From NCBI RefSeq assembly GCF_001278705.1, contig NZ_CP012600.1, positions 1,178,190 through 1,242,189 of the forward strand: 64,000 nucleotides of DNA. The letters run 5' to 3'. The position numbers and the translations under genes were made by a program. The stretch is from Bacillus gobiensis. Lineage in GTDB: Bacteria > Bacillota > Bacilli > Bacillales > Bacillaceae. The notes beneath the pieces were generated by a model. It was not told the DNA's origin and did no database searches. It saw only the letters and a program-made list of their open reading frames with translations. This document shows, one piece after another, positions 16,790-26,493 of this stretch (position 1 is its first letter; each line of letters opens with the position of its first letter).

Positions 16790-18118
16790 AAAGTAAGGAA
16801 CAAATGCAAAAATAAAAAAATGTACACAAGTGGAAGAATCGTTCAAACAGAGAGATAATAATGAGCATCCTTTCTCATGGCGATTTTAATTTATCTCCTT
16901 CCTGCGAATGGATTTTCCCTTGAATTTCTTCATCCAGAAATATTGTTTAGATGTTGAAAATTTAATCTATTAAAAGACAGATATCCACTTTCTTTGAAAT
17001 TTGGAAGTTAAAAAGCATTTGTTAAAACAATTGGACAAAGAGCTCCTACCAGAGAACAGTTTTGGGTTTAATATGGACGATTGGGTTTTGAAAAATATCC
17101 TTCGTTTTATTTCCGATTATTTTAAATAGTGGGCCGGCTGCAGTGTTTCTATCTGCAGATTAAAAATTTAAGGATAAAAATAACCGGTCGTTCGGACTAT
17201 TTGTAACGGTTGATTAAACCAAATAAAGGGGAAATACATATCTAATATCATTATTATTTGTTATATCGAAATAAAAATATATGACAGAATAATCATAAAT
17301 AATTAAAGAGTGATAGTATTTTAAACAGTATATAAATTTCACGTAATTCCTTGAATTCAAGAATTATGATGTATAGATATGAATCAAGTAAAGATGTCTG
17401 TTCTGAGTTGAAAACAATTTCAAGATTTTAATTGGATTGTTAATATGTGTGTGATATACTAATTCTAGATTTTTCAATTTTTCTAAAATGAAGAAAATCA
17501 GGAAAGACTATCCACGCTTTGTTTCCTGCCCAGCATGAGTTTTTCTTTGTATTTTATGAAGTGCCGTCATGATATCTATGACAATTATCCGATTTGGTAT
17601 TAGAAGTGTTTTTGCATTCGTTAACTCATTTAGCATTTCCAGCATAGAACTATCGGAAAATACAGAACTTTTCGATATCTCATTTTGACCTCTAATTTTT
17701 ATTTTGAAGGAGTTAACATGTTACATACCCTGAAGGAGGCGATTGTACAAAATTGTGAGACATTTTGAGCTTTGAGTTGATGAAAAACTGATGAATATAA
17801 AGGCTTTCCTAGATTCACCCTCTTTTTCCTCAGCATTGCTGATGAAAAAATCACTTCTCTGTAAGACAATATGAAATCGTTCAAATTCCTCTGCGCACTA
17901 AAGGACAATGTTTATAAATATTTTCTGATCCTTTACTTAGGCAGCGAGGAGCGATATTTAACATGTCACCTCTCTAATTTACCTGTCGTAACAAATTATA
18001 CAGACTATAAATTATAAAAATTTTACAAACGAACGAAAATTTCTATTCCTAAAAAGATTCTGGATCGTAATTATCTAAATTGGAGTGTTCATATTTAAAG
18101 AATAGAGGAATGGATAGA
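16790..18118. other. 1.3 kb AT-rich stretch without an intact gene
   Basis: No complete gene is seen. At about 17010-17129 (plus) a frame reads LKQLDKELLPENSFGFNMDD, WVLKNILRFISDYFK and stops: a plausible C-terminal gene scrap of unknown family. A good sigma-A promoter (TTGGAT 17432-17437, 17 bp, TATACT 17455-17460) points rightward but has no clear gene behind it. The open frame at 17699-17908 on the minus strand looks accidental. Confidence 0.5.
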
Positions 18119-19153
18119 ATGGAACTTACAAAACGAATAGAAGAGATAGTATCGAATTACAATGACAGATTGCCATTTTCCGGTGCTATCTTCATTCAAA
18201 ATGAAAAAAAAATCTTTGAAAAAGGATTCGGCTATGCCAATCGCAGTGAACATCTTCCTATTACGACACGTACCAGATTTGGCATGGCTTCGGGATGTAA
18301 AATCTTCACCTCTGTAGCAATATGTCAGCTAGTAGAAAAGGAAATAATAACGTTTGATACCTGTATCAAGGATTGTCTCGATATCTCATTTCAACATTTT
18401 CATCCTTCGATTACCATTCATCATTTATTAACCCACACCTCAGGCATACCAGATTATTTCGATGAAGAAGTAATGAGTGATTTTGAAGAGTTGTGGAAAG
18501 CGGTCCCAATGTACTCGATTCAATCGCCTAATGATTTCTTACCCATGTTCCAGGATCAGCAGATGAAGTTTCAACCGGGTAGTAAGTTTTCTTATAGTAA
18601 TGCAGGATTTATTCTACTAGGATTAATTGTAGAAAAAATGACAGGCATAACGTTTCAAGAGTATGTGAAGGAAAATATTTTTCAAGTTTGTGAGATGACA
18701 GACTCCGGCTTTTTCCGGATGGATCAACTCCCTGAACGGACGGCGCTGGGCTACATAGATCATGAAGATGGGACTTGGAGAACGAATATCTATTCCGTTC
18801 CTATTATAGGAGGCCCAGATGGCGGTGCTTTCACAACTGTTTTAGATTTAGCAAAGTTTTGGAATGGATTATTTGATAGAAAACTTCTTGGGAAAGAGTA
18901 TGTAGATAAATTACTGTCTCCTTATGTGAAGAACGAGGGTTTATGTTATGGATATGGAGTTTGGATGGCAGTGGAAAATGATGAGGTATTGAAATATTTC
19001 ATATTTGGATACGATCCGGGGGTGAGAGTTCATTCATCTGTCAATAAAAAAACAAAGATTCAATCCCATATCTTATCAAATATTGAACAGAGCGTAATCC
19101 CAATTGTAACTGGGATTGATCAACTTTTTTCTGAAAAAAGCAGGACTCTTTAA
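18119..19153 (+). CDS. Serine hydrolase of the class C beta-lactamase / S12 peptidase family
   Basis: 344 residues from ATG 18119 (AGAGGA nine bases upstream; longer in-frame starts at 18080 and 18110 lack this spacing). The nucleophile motif S-G-C-K in GMASGCKIFTS is near residue 55, the second motif Y-S-N in FSYSNAGFILLG near 160, and HLLTHTSGIPDYF between them is typical. The third motif (HxG or KTG) is not obvious. There is no signal peptide, so it should be cytoplasmic, unlike the peptidase-exporter fusion later in the cluster. Family members include esterases, amidases and peptidases. Its place just before the desaturase and NRPS genes suggests, but does not prove, a role in the same pathway. 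Confidence 0.8.
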   Translation: MELTKRIEEIVSNYNDRLPFSGAIFIQNEKKIFEKGFGYANRSEHLPITTRTRFGMASGCKIFTSVAICQLVEKEIITFDTCIKDCLDISFQHFHPSITIHHLLTHTSGIPDYFDEEVMSDFEELWKAVPMYSIQSPNDFLPMFQDQQMKFQPGSKFSYSNAGFILLGLIVEKMTGITFQEYVKENIFQVCEMTDSGFFRMDQLPERTALGYIDHEDGTWRTNIYSVPIIGGPDGGAFTTVLDLAKFWNGLFDRKLLGKEYVDKLLSPYVKNEGLCYGYGVWMAVENDEVLKYFIFGYDPGVRVHSSVNKKTKIQSHILSNIEQSVIPIVTGIDQLFSEKSRTL

Positions 19154-19329
19154 TGTGAAAATATCTGAACACTAACAATGAGTTATACAACGGGTGAATT
19201 GGTAGTTAGCTAGAACGATCTGTAATAGACGTCATGGATTTTGGTTTATAGTTCTTATAAACAAATGATATGAAATGTTTCAGGTCATAAATAAATCTAA
19301 TTAATTTCTATGAAAAAGGAGTTAATCAC

Positions 19330-20343
19330 ATGATCAATAAAGCTGACGAATTGAAACAAAATCACCCGCAGGAATTAGAGAAACATCGTTTTTCGAGAGA
19401 AATTGTGTTGAAAATTCGAGAATTACAGCAACGTAACAACTGGTATAATTTTTTTGCGATCGGGCTGGACTGGCTTATTATCTCCGTAGCCATCGGGATC
19501 AATTTTTTTATACCTTCGATTTGGATCTATCTCATAAGCATCGTAATTATTGGGAGCCGTATGCGCGGCTTGGATATCATGATGCATGAGTCAAGTCATC
19601 GTATGCTTTTTAAAAACCGTAAATTAAATAAGTGGATTGCGTGTTTCTTTGCAGCTTATCCGATTATGATTTCTTATAAAGCCTACTGCAAGGGTCACAT
19701 GACACACCACAAGTATTTATGGAGTGAGGCAGACCCTGATAAGCAAAGATATCGGATTGTTGGTTTGGATAATCCAACGAAAAGCAGGGTGCAATTTTTT
19801 CTTCTTCATTTCTTAAAGCCATTGTTCTTGGTGCATGTACCCAATTATTTAGTCGGAATGATCAAAGTGACCGCTTATGCAAAAGACGAACCTCGTTTTG
19901 ATCAAATCATCCGCACGTTATATTGGGGAGCTATCATTATCAGTTCCATCATTTTTGGATTTTGGCAGGAGCTGCTTTTATTCTGGGTTGTTCCATTTTT
20001 AACAACCTTCCAGGTGCTGAAGTATTGGGCTGAAATGGCAGAACATGCTGGACTGGAGACAGATCAAGAGATATTTGCTTCAAGAAATTCTTTTGGGAAT
20101 TGGTTTGAGAGGACTCTCCTCCATCCCCACCGGAATTCGTATCATTTGGTGCATCACTTGTTCCCTGCTGTTCCGCATTACAACATTAAAAAGGCGCATC
20201 TGATCTTAATGGAGGATTCAGAATATCAAAAGGCACACCATTGCACAGGATTTTTCAAGTCTTTTGCACCGGGCTTCTCATCGGTCGTTGATGATATTCA
20301 AGGCCGTATCCCGTTCTGGAACAAACAGAAGTCACGCAGTTAA
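19330..20343 (+). CDS. Membrane fatty acid desaturase
   Basis: 337 residues. Three histidine boxes mark a membrane di-iron desaturase: HESSH (MMHESSHRM, about 93), HMTHH (about 122-126) and HLVHHLFP (about 274). Two hydrophobic hairpins lie between them. The start ATG has AAAAAGGAG upstream. It sits 380 bp before the first NRPS gene, same strand. Because the NRPS system has an acyl-Asn starter module, the obvious guess is that it desaturates the acyl chain of the prodrug cap, or its precursor lipid. It could equally be a general membrane-lipid enzyme. Confidence 0.85.
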   Translation: MINKADELKQNHPQELEKHRFSREIVLKIRELQQRNNWYNFFAIGLDWLIISVAIGINFFIPSIWIYLISIVIIGSRMRGLDIMMHESSHRMLFKNRKLNKWIACFFAAYPIMISYKAYCKGHMTHHKYLWSEADPDKQRYRIVGLDNPTKSRVQFFLLHFLKPLFLVHVPNYLVGMIKVTAYAKDEPRFDQIIRTLYWGAIIISSIIFGFWQELLLFWVVPFLTTFQVLKYWAEMAEHAGLETDQEIFASRNSFGNWFERTLLHPHRNSYHLVHHLFPAVPHYNIKKAHLILMEDSEYQKAHHCTGFFKSFAPGFSSVVDDIQGRIPFWNKQKSRS

Positions 20344-20574
20344 GGATTGATTTTATATTTAGTATCAATTGATTGAGCTTTTTTGCTTTCCTTTGTGATA
20401 GTGAGAATTGCGGCTATTCGTTTTTTAAACATAACACGGGAGGCCTCGTCACTTATAAATGATGTAAAAAAATGGTGAATAAGGCTTCTCTTCTCTTCTT
20501 AAGATATGAGTGAAGAAAATGAATGGAGAAAAAGAAGAATACATAACTAAAACCAGAATTACCGTCTTAGAGAT

Positions 20575-20685
20575 ATGAAGAAAGAAGACCTGTATAAATG
20601 GACGGATTTTACTTCGAAAGACATACGGATCTGCAGCTTTCCGGGAGATCTTTTTTTAAAAAGAAAATTAACTGGATACAGTTGA
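20575..20685 (+). pseudogene. Possible C-terminal scrap of a type II thioesterase
   Basis: MKKEDLYKWTDFTSKDIRIC then SFPGDLFLKRKLTGYS and a stop. It resembles the end of NRPS type II thioesterases, where D-L-x-x-W, T-S and F-P-G-D-H-F-F-L close the protein with the catalytic His. Here the HFF is replaced by L-F after an apparent small deletion. No upstream part is recognisable. Position right before the NRPS genes fits, but the fragment is short. Confidence 0.35.
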
Positions 20686-20724
20686 TCTAATCAATACAAC
20701 AATGGTTAATGTGAGGAGGTCATT

Positions 20725-23700
20725 ATGAGTAAACACGCTTATTATCCAGACACTTTAACGGAAGAAGAAAAATTTTGGCTGAACAAACTTTCCGGAGATA
20801 TAAACATGAGCAGTTTTACGCAGGATCACAAAAAAATTAAGGACATAGAAGAGGAAAGTGATCTTTTTACCTATCAATTGTCAGATGACCTTTCACATGA
20901 AATGATCAGACTTGCGAATGAATCGGAATATGGACTTTTGATTATCTTGACGGCTGGTGTGAAATACTTGCTTTCTATCTATTCCGGAAGCCGTGATGTA
21001 TCAATCGGAACTCCTGTTATCCGATCAAAATCAGGCAGGGCTTATCAAGATCATCACCTGATTATTCGAAGTGATATTCATAGCGGCATGTCATGTAAAG
21101 ACCTACTGCTTGAAGTGCAGAAAAATATTTCAGAAGCAAATAAAAACCAAAATGTATCATACGATCATTTAGCAAAACTGCTTGGATTAGAGCCTAGAAA
21201 AGCCAATCGTCTAAAACCGCGTACAATTATCCAGCTTGATAATATTCAACATGACCTAAAAGTTCACAGATCAAATGCCGATACAACTTTTCGTTTTCAT
21301 TGGGATGGAAGAAATATTGTTTGCACGATTACTAGCCAGGCAAATGAAAGAGAACGCATTGAAAAAATGACAGACATGCTGACTGTTTTTGTTGAAGCAT
21401 TAGTGAAAAAGCCAAGTACCCGCCTTTCCGATATCGATTTTTTATCCACAGACAGAGATTGTATTCTTTACGAGTTTAACAGTACATCTACAGAGTATCC
21501 TAAGGACAAATCAGTGGTTGAGCTGTTTGAGATGCAAGTATCCAAAACTCCGCACGAGACAGCCGTTATTTTTCAAGATCAGAAGCTAACCTATCAGGAA
21601 TTAAATAAAAAAGCGAACCATCTGGCAAATGAATTGGTTAAGCAGGGAATTACTGAAAATAAAATAGTAGGGATTATGTTAGATCGCTCGCTCGAACTTC
21701 CAATTGCTTTATTAGGGGTGTTAAAGGCTGGAGGAGCATATTTGCCAATCAGCCACGACTATCCGGAAGAACGCATCAATTATTTGATAAGCAACTCAGG
21801 CGTAGACATTATGTTAACGAACAATGTCAATCAGGAGTTTCATAAACAGAATATTCGATCGATTAATATCAATACGATCTTAAGCAAGGATACGCATGCT
21901 GAAATGGAAGAAAATTTGGAATTGACCATTTTACCGGAAAGTTTAATGTATGTACTTTATACATCCGGAAGTACGGGTGAGCCAAAAGGCGTCATGGTGA
22001 AAAGAAACTCATTTGTAAATCTGCTCAGCTGGTATACGAATGAATTTGGCATGAGTCAAACGGACAATGTCTTATTAATTGCCCCAATCAGCTTTGATAC
22101 CGCACATAAGAATGTGTTTGCTCCTATAATCATAGGGGCGAAACTGCACCTTTTTCAGCCTGGAATATACGATTACAATGAAATGTCAAACTATATTCAT
22201 TTGCAAAACATTACAACGATCAATTGCACGCCAAGCGGTTTTTACCCGTTAGTGGATTACAATGAACGATCGGATTTCAGTAGATTGGCATCATTGAAGC
22301 ACGTTTTCTTAGGTGGCGAATCCGTTCATTGCAAAAGACTGATGCCACTAGCGGAGTCAGACAATTTCAAAAGCGAAATTGTCAATACTTATGGTCCTAC
22401 GGAGTGCACGGATATCGCCGCTTTCTACAGGATTAGCAATCTGGAAATCAAGCAAATGATAACAATTCCGATCGGCAAGCCAATCGATAATGCGGAAATC
22501 TACATTGTTGATCAAAATATGAACCTTTTGCCGATCGGAATTTCAGGAGAATTATGTATTGCCGGTGCCGGTATGTCACACGGGTATGCCAATGCACCGG
22601 AGTTAACGGATGCTAAGTTTGTTGATTTTCCGTCTGTCCCAGGGAAAAAAGTGTACAAAACAGGAGATATGGCAAGGTGGTTGCCTGATGGAAATGTAGA
22701 ATTTCTCGGCAGAAAAGACAATTTAACAAAAATCAGAGGTTTTCGAGTAGAAACCGGAGAGATTGAGATATGCCTGATGAAGCATCTTGATGTAGAAGAG
22801 GCAGCCGTCATCGCAATGGAAGATCCTCAAGGCACAAAAGAGTTAAGTGCATATTTTACATCTGAGGTAACGATCACGATTTCTGAATTAAGAAATTTCC
22901 TTATGAAACGGCTGCCGGAATATATGGTGCCGGTTTATTTCACGCAACTGAAAACCATGCCTCATAATCAAAATGGGAAAATTGATCGGCATGCTTTGCC
23001 AAAACCTTATATGGATCAAGCAGCAGGCGAAGGTTTTGTTGCTCCTCTAGGTGACGTGGAAGAGAAAATTACGCGAATTTGGGAGGACGTACTTACTAGT
23101 GAACGAATCGGTGTTTATGATAACTTTTTCGAACTAGGAGGACATTCGTTAAAGGCGGCTTCCATCATACTTAAAATCAACCAGGAATTTGAAACCAATC
23201 TGAAATTAAATGAATTGTTTAAAAAACCAACGATAAAGGAAATCACGGCTCTAATTTCTGACAAGAGTCAAAATAAAGACTCCAATGTATTGCCTGTCGC
23301 AGAAAAAGAATGTTATCCCGTTTCTTCTCAGCAAAAACGATTATACATTCTCTGGCAGCTAAGCAGGGATTCAGTCGCTTACAATTTGCCAGCTGCAACA
23401 ATGATAGAAGGTCAGCTGAATCTTGATAAATTAATCGAAACCTTTCAAACTCTTGTCGATCGTCATGAAGCGTTGCGTACGTCTTTTTCGTTTGTCGATG
23501 GTCAGTTGATGCAGTTTGTTCATCCACGTGTCGACGTTTCGGTTGAAATTGTCGATGCAAAAGAGGAAGAGGCAATGGAAACGGTCAAAAGTCTTATCAA
23601 GCCTTTTCATTTGGAAAAGCCGCCACTTTTTCATATTTATGTGATAAGACTTGAAAAAAATAAGCATTTATTGGTGACTGACGCTCATCATATCGTTTTT

Positions 23701-26493
23701 GATGGTATTTCAATGGATATTATCATGGAGGAATTTACTCAATACTATTCAGGAAAAGATTTGCCTCAGGTTAACCTGCAGTATCGGGACTATGCCGTAT
23801 GGCAGGAGAGATTTTTTCAGATTGGTGAGTTTACACAGAAAGAGAAGTATTGGCTGAACTTGTTTAAAGAAGGAGTTCCTGTCCTTCAATTAAATACAGA
23901 TTATCCGCGTCTTCCAATGCAGGACGAAAAAGGGGATTGCGTGTTCATTACAGCAGAAGACAACTTGACGTACCGCTTACGAAAAATAGCAGCGGAAAAT
24001 GGGTCGACCCTTTATATGGTATTGCTTTCTGCATTGAATGTCTTGTTTTTTAAATATACCGAACAGGAAGATATTGTAATCGGCTCTCCATCAGCAGGCA
24101 GATCCAGGTCTGGGTTAGAAAAGGTCATCGGCATGTTTGTCAATACGGTAGTCATGAGAAACTTTCCAAGCCGCGAAAAAACGTTCCGTACGTTATTGAA
24201 TGAAGTGAAGGATGCTGTACTGAAAGCCCTTGATCATGAAGAATATCCATTTGAAGTGTTGGTTGAGCAATTAAACGTTCACCGGGATCCAGGAAGAAAT
24301 CCGGTTTTTGATATTATGTTTGCTCTTGATATGAACGAGAATACGTTTACCAATGCCGGGGATTTATCATTTCGAAATATAGCGATTGAAAGCAGCATGA
24401 CGCAATTTGATCTCTTCATTCATGCAGTGGAAACAGAAAACAACATCGATTTTAAATTCAAATATCGATCAAATTTATTTGCGAAGACTACCATACAAAG
24501 GATGGCCGATCATTTTATTCGTTTGCTTAATGAAATAACCAAAACGATCGATTGGCCATTAAAAAAAATTCAGATGATTTCCGAAGAGGAGAAGCATACC
24601 CTGCTTTCTGAATTCAACAAGACAGAAAAAGTATATTCCTATCAAATGGCGATTCAAGAGTTATTTGAAGGACAAGCCAAAGACGTTCCATCAAAAACTG
24701 CTCTCCATTGGAAAGAGAACACTCTAACTTACTCTGAATTAGAGATGAAGGCGAATCAGCTGGCACGCGTTTTACGAAAAAAAGGCGTACAACGGAATAC
24801 AATTGTCGGGATTATGTCTGAACCATCTTTAAATATGATGATTGGGCTTCTCGGGATACTAAAAGCAGGCGGCGCGTTTTTGCCGATTGATCCCGGTTTT
24901 CCGATCAGAAGGATAAACTATCTCTTGGAAGACAGCGATTGCAAATTGATTTTAGCGGAGCGCTCGCTGGAGGAAACGCCACCTTTTAAACAGCAAGTGA
25001 TTTCGCTGGATGAAGAAACGTTTTGCGGTGAAGAAGTCAGTCGCCTTGAAAATATCAATAAACCTGAAGACTTAGCGTATGTCATGTATACGTCCGGAAC
25101 AACTGGGAATCCAAAAGGCGTGATGATCGAACATCGAAATCTTATCAATCAGATCAAGGGATTGGTTTCCGACTTGCAAATCGAAAAGGAAGATCGTCAC
25201 ATGCTGCTTGCGAAGATGACTTTCGATGTTTCTGTGCAGCAGATTTTTCTTCCGATCCTCTCCGGAGGGACGCTTTTTATTCCCGATAAGGAGCTGGTCG
25301 GAGAACCTGGGAAGCTTTGGACCTTTATTGAAAACAACAAGATCGATATTTTGGGGGCTGTACCAGCTCATTTGAAAGTTTTGATTATCAGTGAATCAAC
25401 CAATCATCGGCTCCGTTATATCTTTGTAGCGGGTGAGGTTTTTACTAAGAAGCTATATGATGAACTGCGCCGTACCGTTCATGCCGATAACATCTTGAAT
25501 CTGTACGGTCCAACAGAGGCAACGATTTTCTCAACCCTCTATACCTGCACGGAAGCTGAAAAAGGAACGAGCCTTCCTATCGGTAAACCTTTAAGCAACT
25601 ATCGGGCGTACATTTTAGATCGTGATGATCAGCCTGTACCTATCGGAGCAACAGGAGAGCTTTGTATTGGAGGAGCCGGTGTATCAAGAGGATATATTAA
25701 CAAACCGGATTTGACAAACGAACGGTTCGTCTCCGATCCCATTTTCCCGGATAAAAAGATGTATAAAACGGGGGATCTTGCCAGATGGCTTCCGGACGGA
25801 AACATTGAGTATATCGGAAGAATCGACCACCAGGTAAAGATTAACGGAGTGCGAATCGAGCCGGACGAAATCAATGATCATCTGATCAACCATCGCTCTA
25901 TAGAGAATTCAGTTGTGATCGCCAAACAAAATCCGAACGGGGAAAGCTATTTATGTGCGTATGTCATTACAAAGCAAGAAATGACGGCCGCTGAATTAAG
26001 GGCTTATTTGAAAAATAAATTACCTGAGTACATGATCCCTGCATCCTTTGTCCAGTTAAAACAAATGCCGTTAACAGCCAACGATAAAATTGATCGAAAG
26101 GCGCTGCAAAACAGAAATGATGAGGATCATTTACAGTCAAAAACTGTTTATACAGCACCTTCATCCCATCTTGAAAAAAGGATAGCTGATATATGGAAAC
26201 AAATACTGGGGATGAATCAAGTAGGGATCCATGATCATTTCTTTGAACTTGGCGGAAATTCACTTACGATTATTCAAGTGAATGAACGGTTGAAAGAAGA
26301 ATTAGAGATTGATATAAGTGTTGTGGAGCTATTCAGACACCCGACCATTTATTCTCTAGCTGAGCAAGTCAAATCGAAGAATGAGAATCGGACTCCTGAA
26401 AACGAGAATGCGGATAGAGGCAATGTGATGGAGGAATCGAGAAATAGGCTGAAACAGAGAAGGCAAAGAAAGAGGGATTGGAATGGATCGTAG
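20725..26493 (+). CDS. NRPS, (partial C)-A-T-C-A-T
   Basis: 1922 residues. Residues 1-245 are the C-terminal lobe of a condensation domain (EEKFWLNKLSG, later YSGSRDVSIGTPV) with no HHxxxDG half. Then A1 (about 250-755), T1 (ELGGHSLKAA, about 803), a full C domain (HHIVFDG, about 988), A2 (about 1297-1790) and T2 (ELGGNSLTII, about 1842). Specificity residues aligned by eye to GrsA give D-T-K-N-F-G-T-D-I for A1 and D-V-Q-G-F-A-L-I-F for A2; I know no assignment for either. GAGGAGG precedes the ATG. The PKS gene overlaps its end by 11 bases. The missing lobe suggests it accepts its chain from another protein, possibly the C-ending synthetase at 38341-50535. Confidence 0.93.
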   Translation: MSKHAYYPDTLTEEEKFWLNKLSGDINMSSFTQDHKKIKDIEEESDLFTYQLSDDLSHEMIRLANESEYGLLIILTAGVKYLLSIYSGSRDVSIGTPVIRSKSGRAYQDHHLIIRSDIHSGMSCKDLLLEVQKNISEANKNQNVSYDHLAKLLGLEPRKANRLKPRTIIQLDNIQHDLKVHRSNADTTFRFHWDGRNIVCTITSQANERERIEKMTDMLTVFVEALVKKPSTRLSDIDFLSTDRDCILYEFNSTSTEYPKDKSVVELFEMQVSKTPHETAVIFQDQKLTYQELNKKANHLANELVKQGITENKIVGIMLDRSLELPIALLGVLKAGGAYLPISHDYPEERINYLISNSGVDIMLTNNVNQEFHKQNIRSININTILSKDTHAEMEENLELTILPESLMYVLYTSGSTGEPKGVMVKRNSFVNLLSWYTNEFGMSQTDNVLLIAPISFDTAHKNVFAPIIIGAKLHLFQPGIYDYNEMSNYIHLQNITTINCTPSGFYPLVDYNERSDFSRLASLKHVFLGGESVHCKRLMPLAESDNFKSEIVNTYGPTECTDIAAFYRISNLEIKQMITIPIGKPIDNAEIYIVDQNMNLLPIGISGELCIAGAGMSHGYANAPELTDAKFVDFPSVPGKKVYKTGDMARWLPDGNVEFLGRKDNLTKIRGFRVETGEIEICLMKHLDVEEAAVIAMEDPQGTKELSAYFTSEVTITISELRNFLMKRLPEYMVPVYFTQLKTMPHNQNGKIDRHALPKPYMDQAAGEGFVAPLGDVEEKITRIWEDVLTSERIGVYDNFFELGGHSLKAASIILKINQEFETNLKLNELFKKPTIKEITALISDKSQNKDSNVLPVAEKECYPVSSQQKRLYILWQLSRDSVAYNLPAATMIEGQLNLDKLIETFQTLVDRHEALRTSFSFVDGQLMQFVHPRVDVSVEIVDAKEEEAMETVKSLIKPFHLEKPPLFHIYVIRLEKNKHLLVTDAHHIVFDGISMDIIMEEFTQYYSGKDLPQVNLQYRDYAVWQERFFQIGEFTQKEKYWLNLFKEGVPVLQLNTDYPRLPMQDEKGDCVFITAEDNLTYRLRKIAAENGSTLYMVLLSALNVLFFKYTEQEDIVIGSPSAGRSRSGLEKVIGMFVNTVVMRNFPSREKTFRTLLNEVKDAVLKALDHEEYPFEVLVEQLNVHRDPGRNPVFDIMFALDMNENTFTNAGDLSFRNIAIESSMTQFDLFIHAVETENNIDFKFKYRSNLFAKTTIQRMADHFIRLLNEITKTIDWPLKKIQMISEEEKHTLLSEFNKTEKVYSYQMAIQELFEGQAKDVPSKTALHWKENTLTYSELEMKANQLARVLRKKGVQRNTIVGIMSEPSLNMMIGLLGILKAGGAFLPIDPGFPIRRINYLLEDSDCKLILAERSLEETPPFKQQVISLDEETFCGEEVSRLENINKPEDLAYVMYTSGTTGNPKGVMIEHRNLINQIKGLVSDLQIEKEDRHMLLAKMTFDVSVQQIFLPILSGGTLFIPDKELVGEPGKLWTFIENNKIDILGAVPAHLKVLIISESTNHRLRYIFVAGEVFTKKLYDELRRTVHADNILNLYGPTEATIFSTLYTCTEAEKGTSLPIGKPLSNYRAYILDRDDQPVPIGATGELCIGGAGVSRGYINKPDLTNERFVSDPIFPDKKMYKTGDLARWLPDGNIEYIGRIDHQVKINGVRIEPDEINDHLINHRSIENSVVIAKQNPNGESYLCAYVITKQEMTAAELRAYLKNKLPEYMIPASFVQLKQMPLTANDKIDRKALQNRNDEDHLQSKTVYTAPSSHLEKRIADIWKQILGMNQVGIHDHFFELGGNSLTIIQVNERLKEELEIDISVVELFRHPTIYSLAEQVKSKNENRTPENENADRGNVMEESRNRLKQRRQRKRDWNGS

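Noticed and set aside
17699..17908. 69-codon frame on the minus strand
   Set aside because: Composition and lack of a ribosome site suggest chance.
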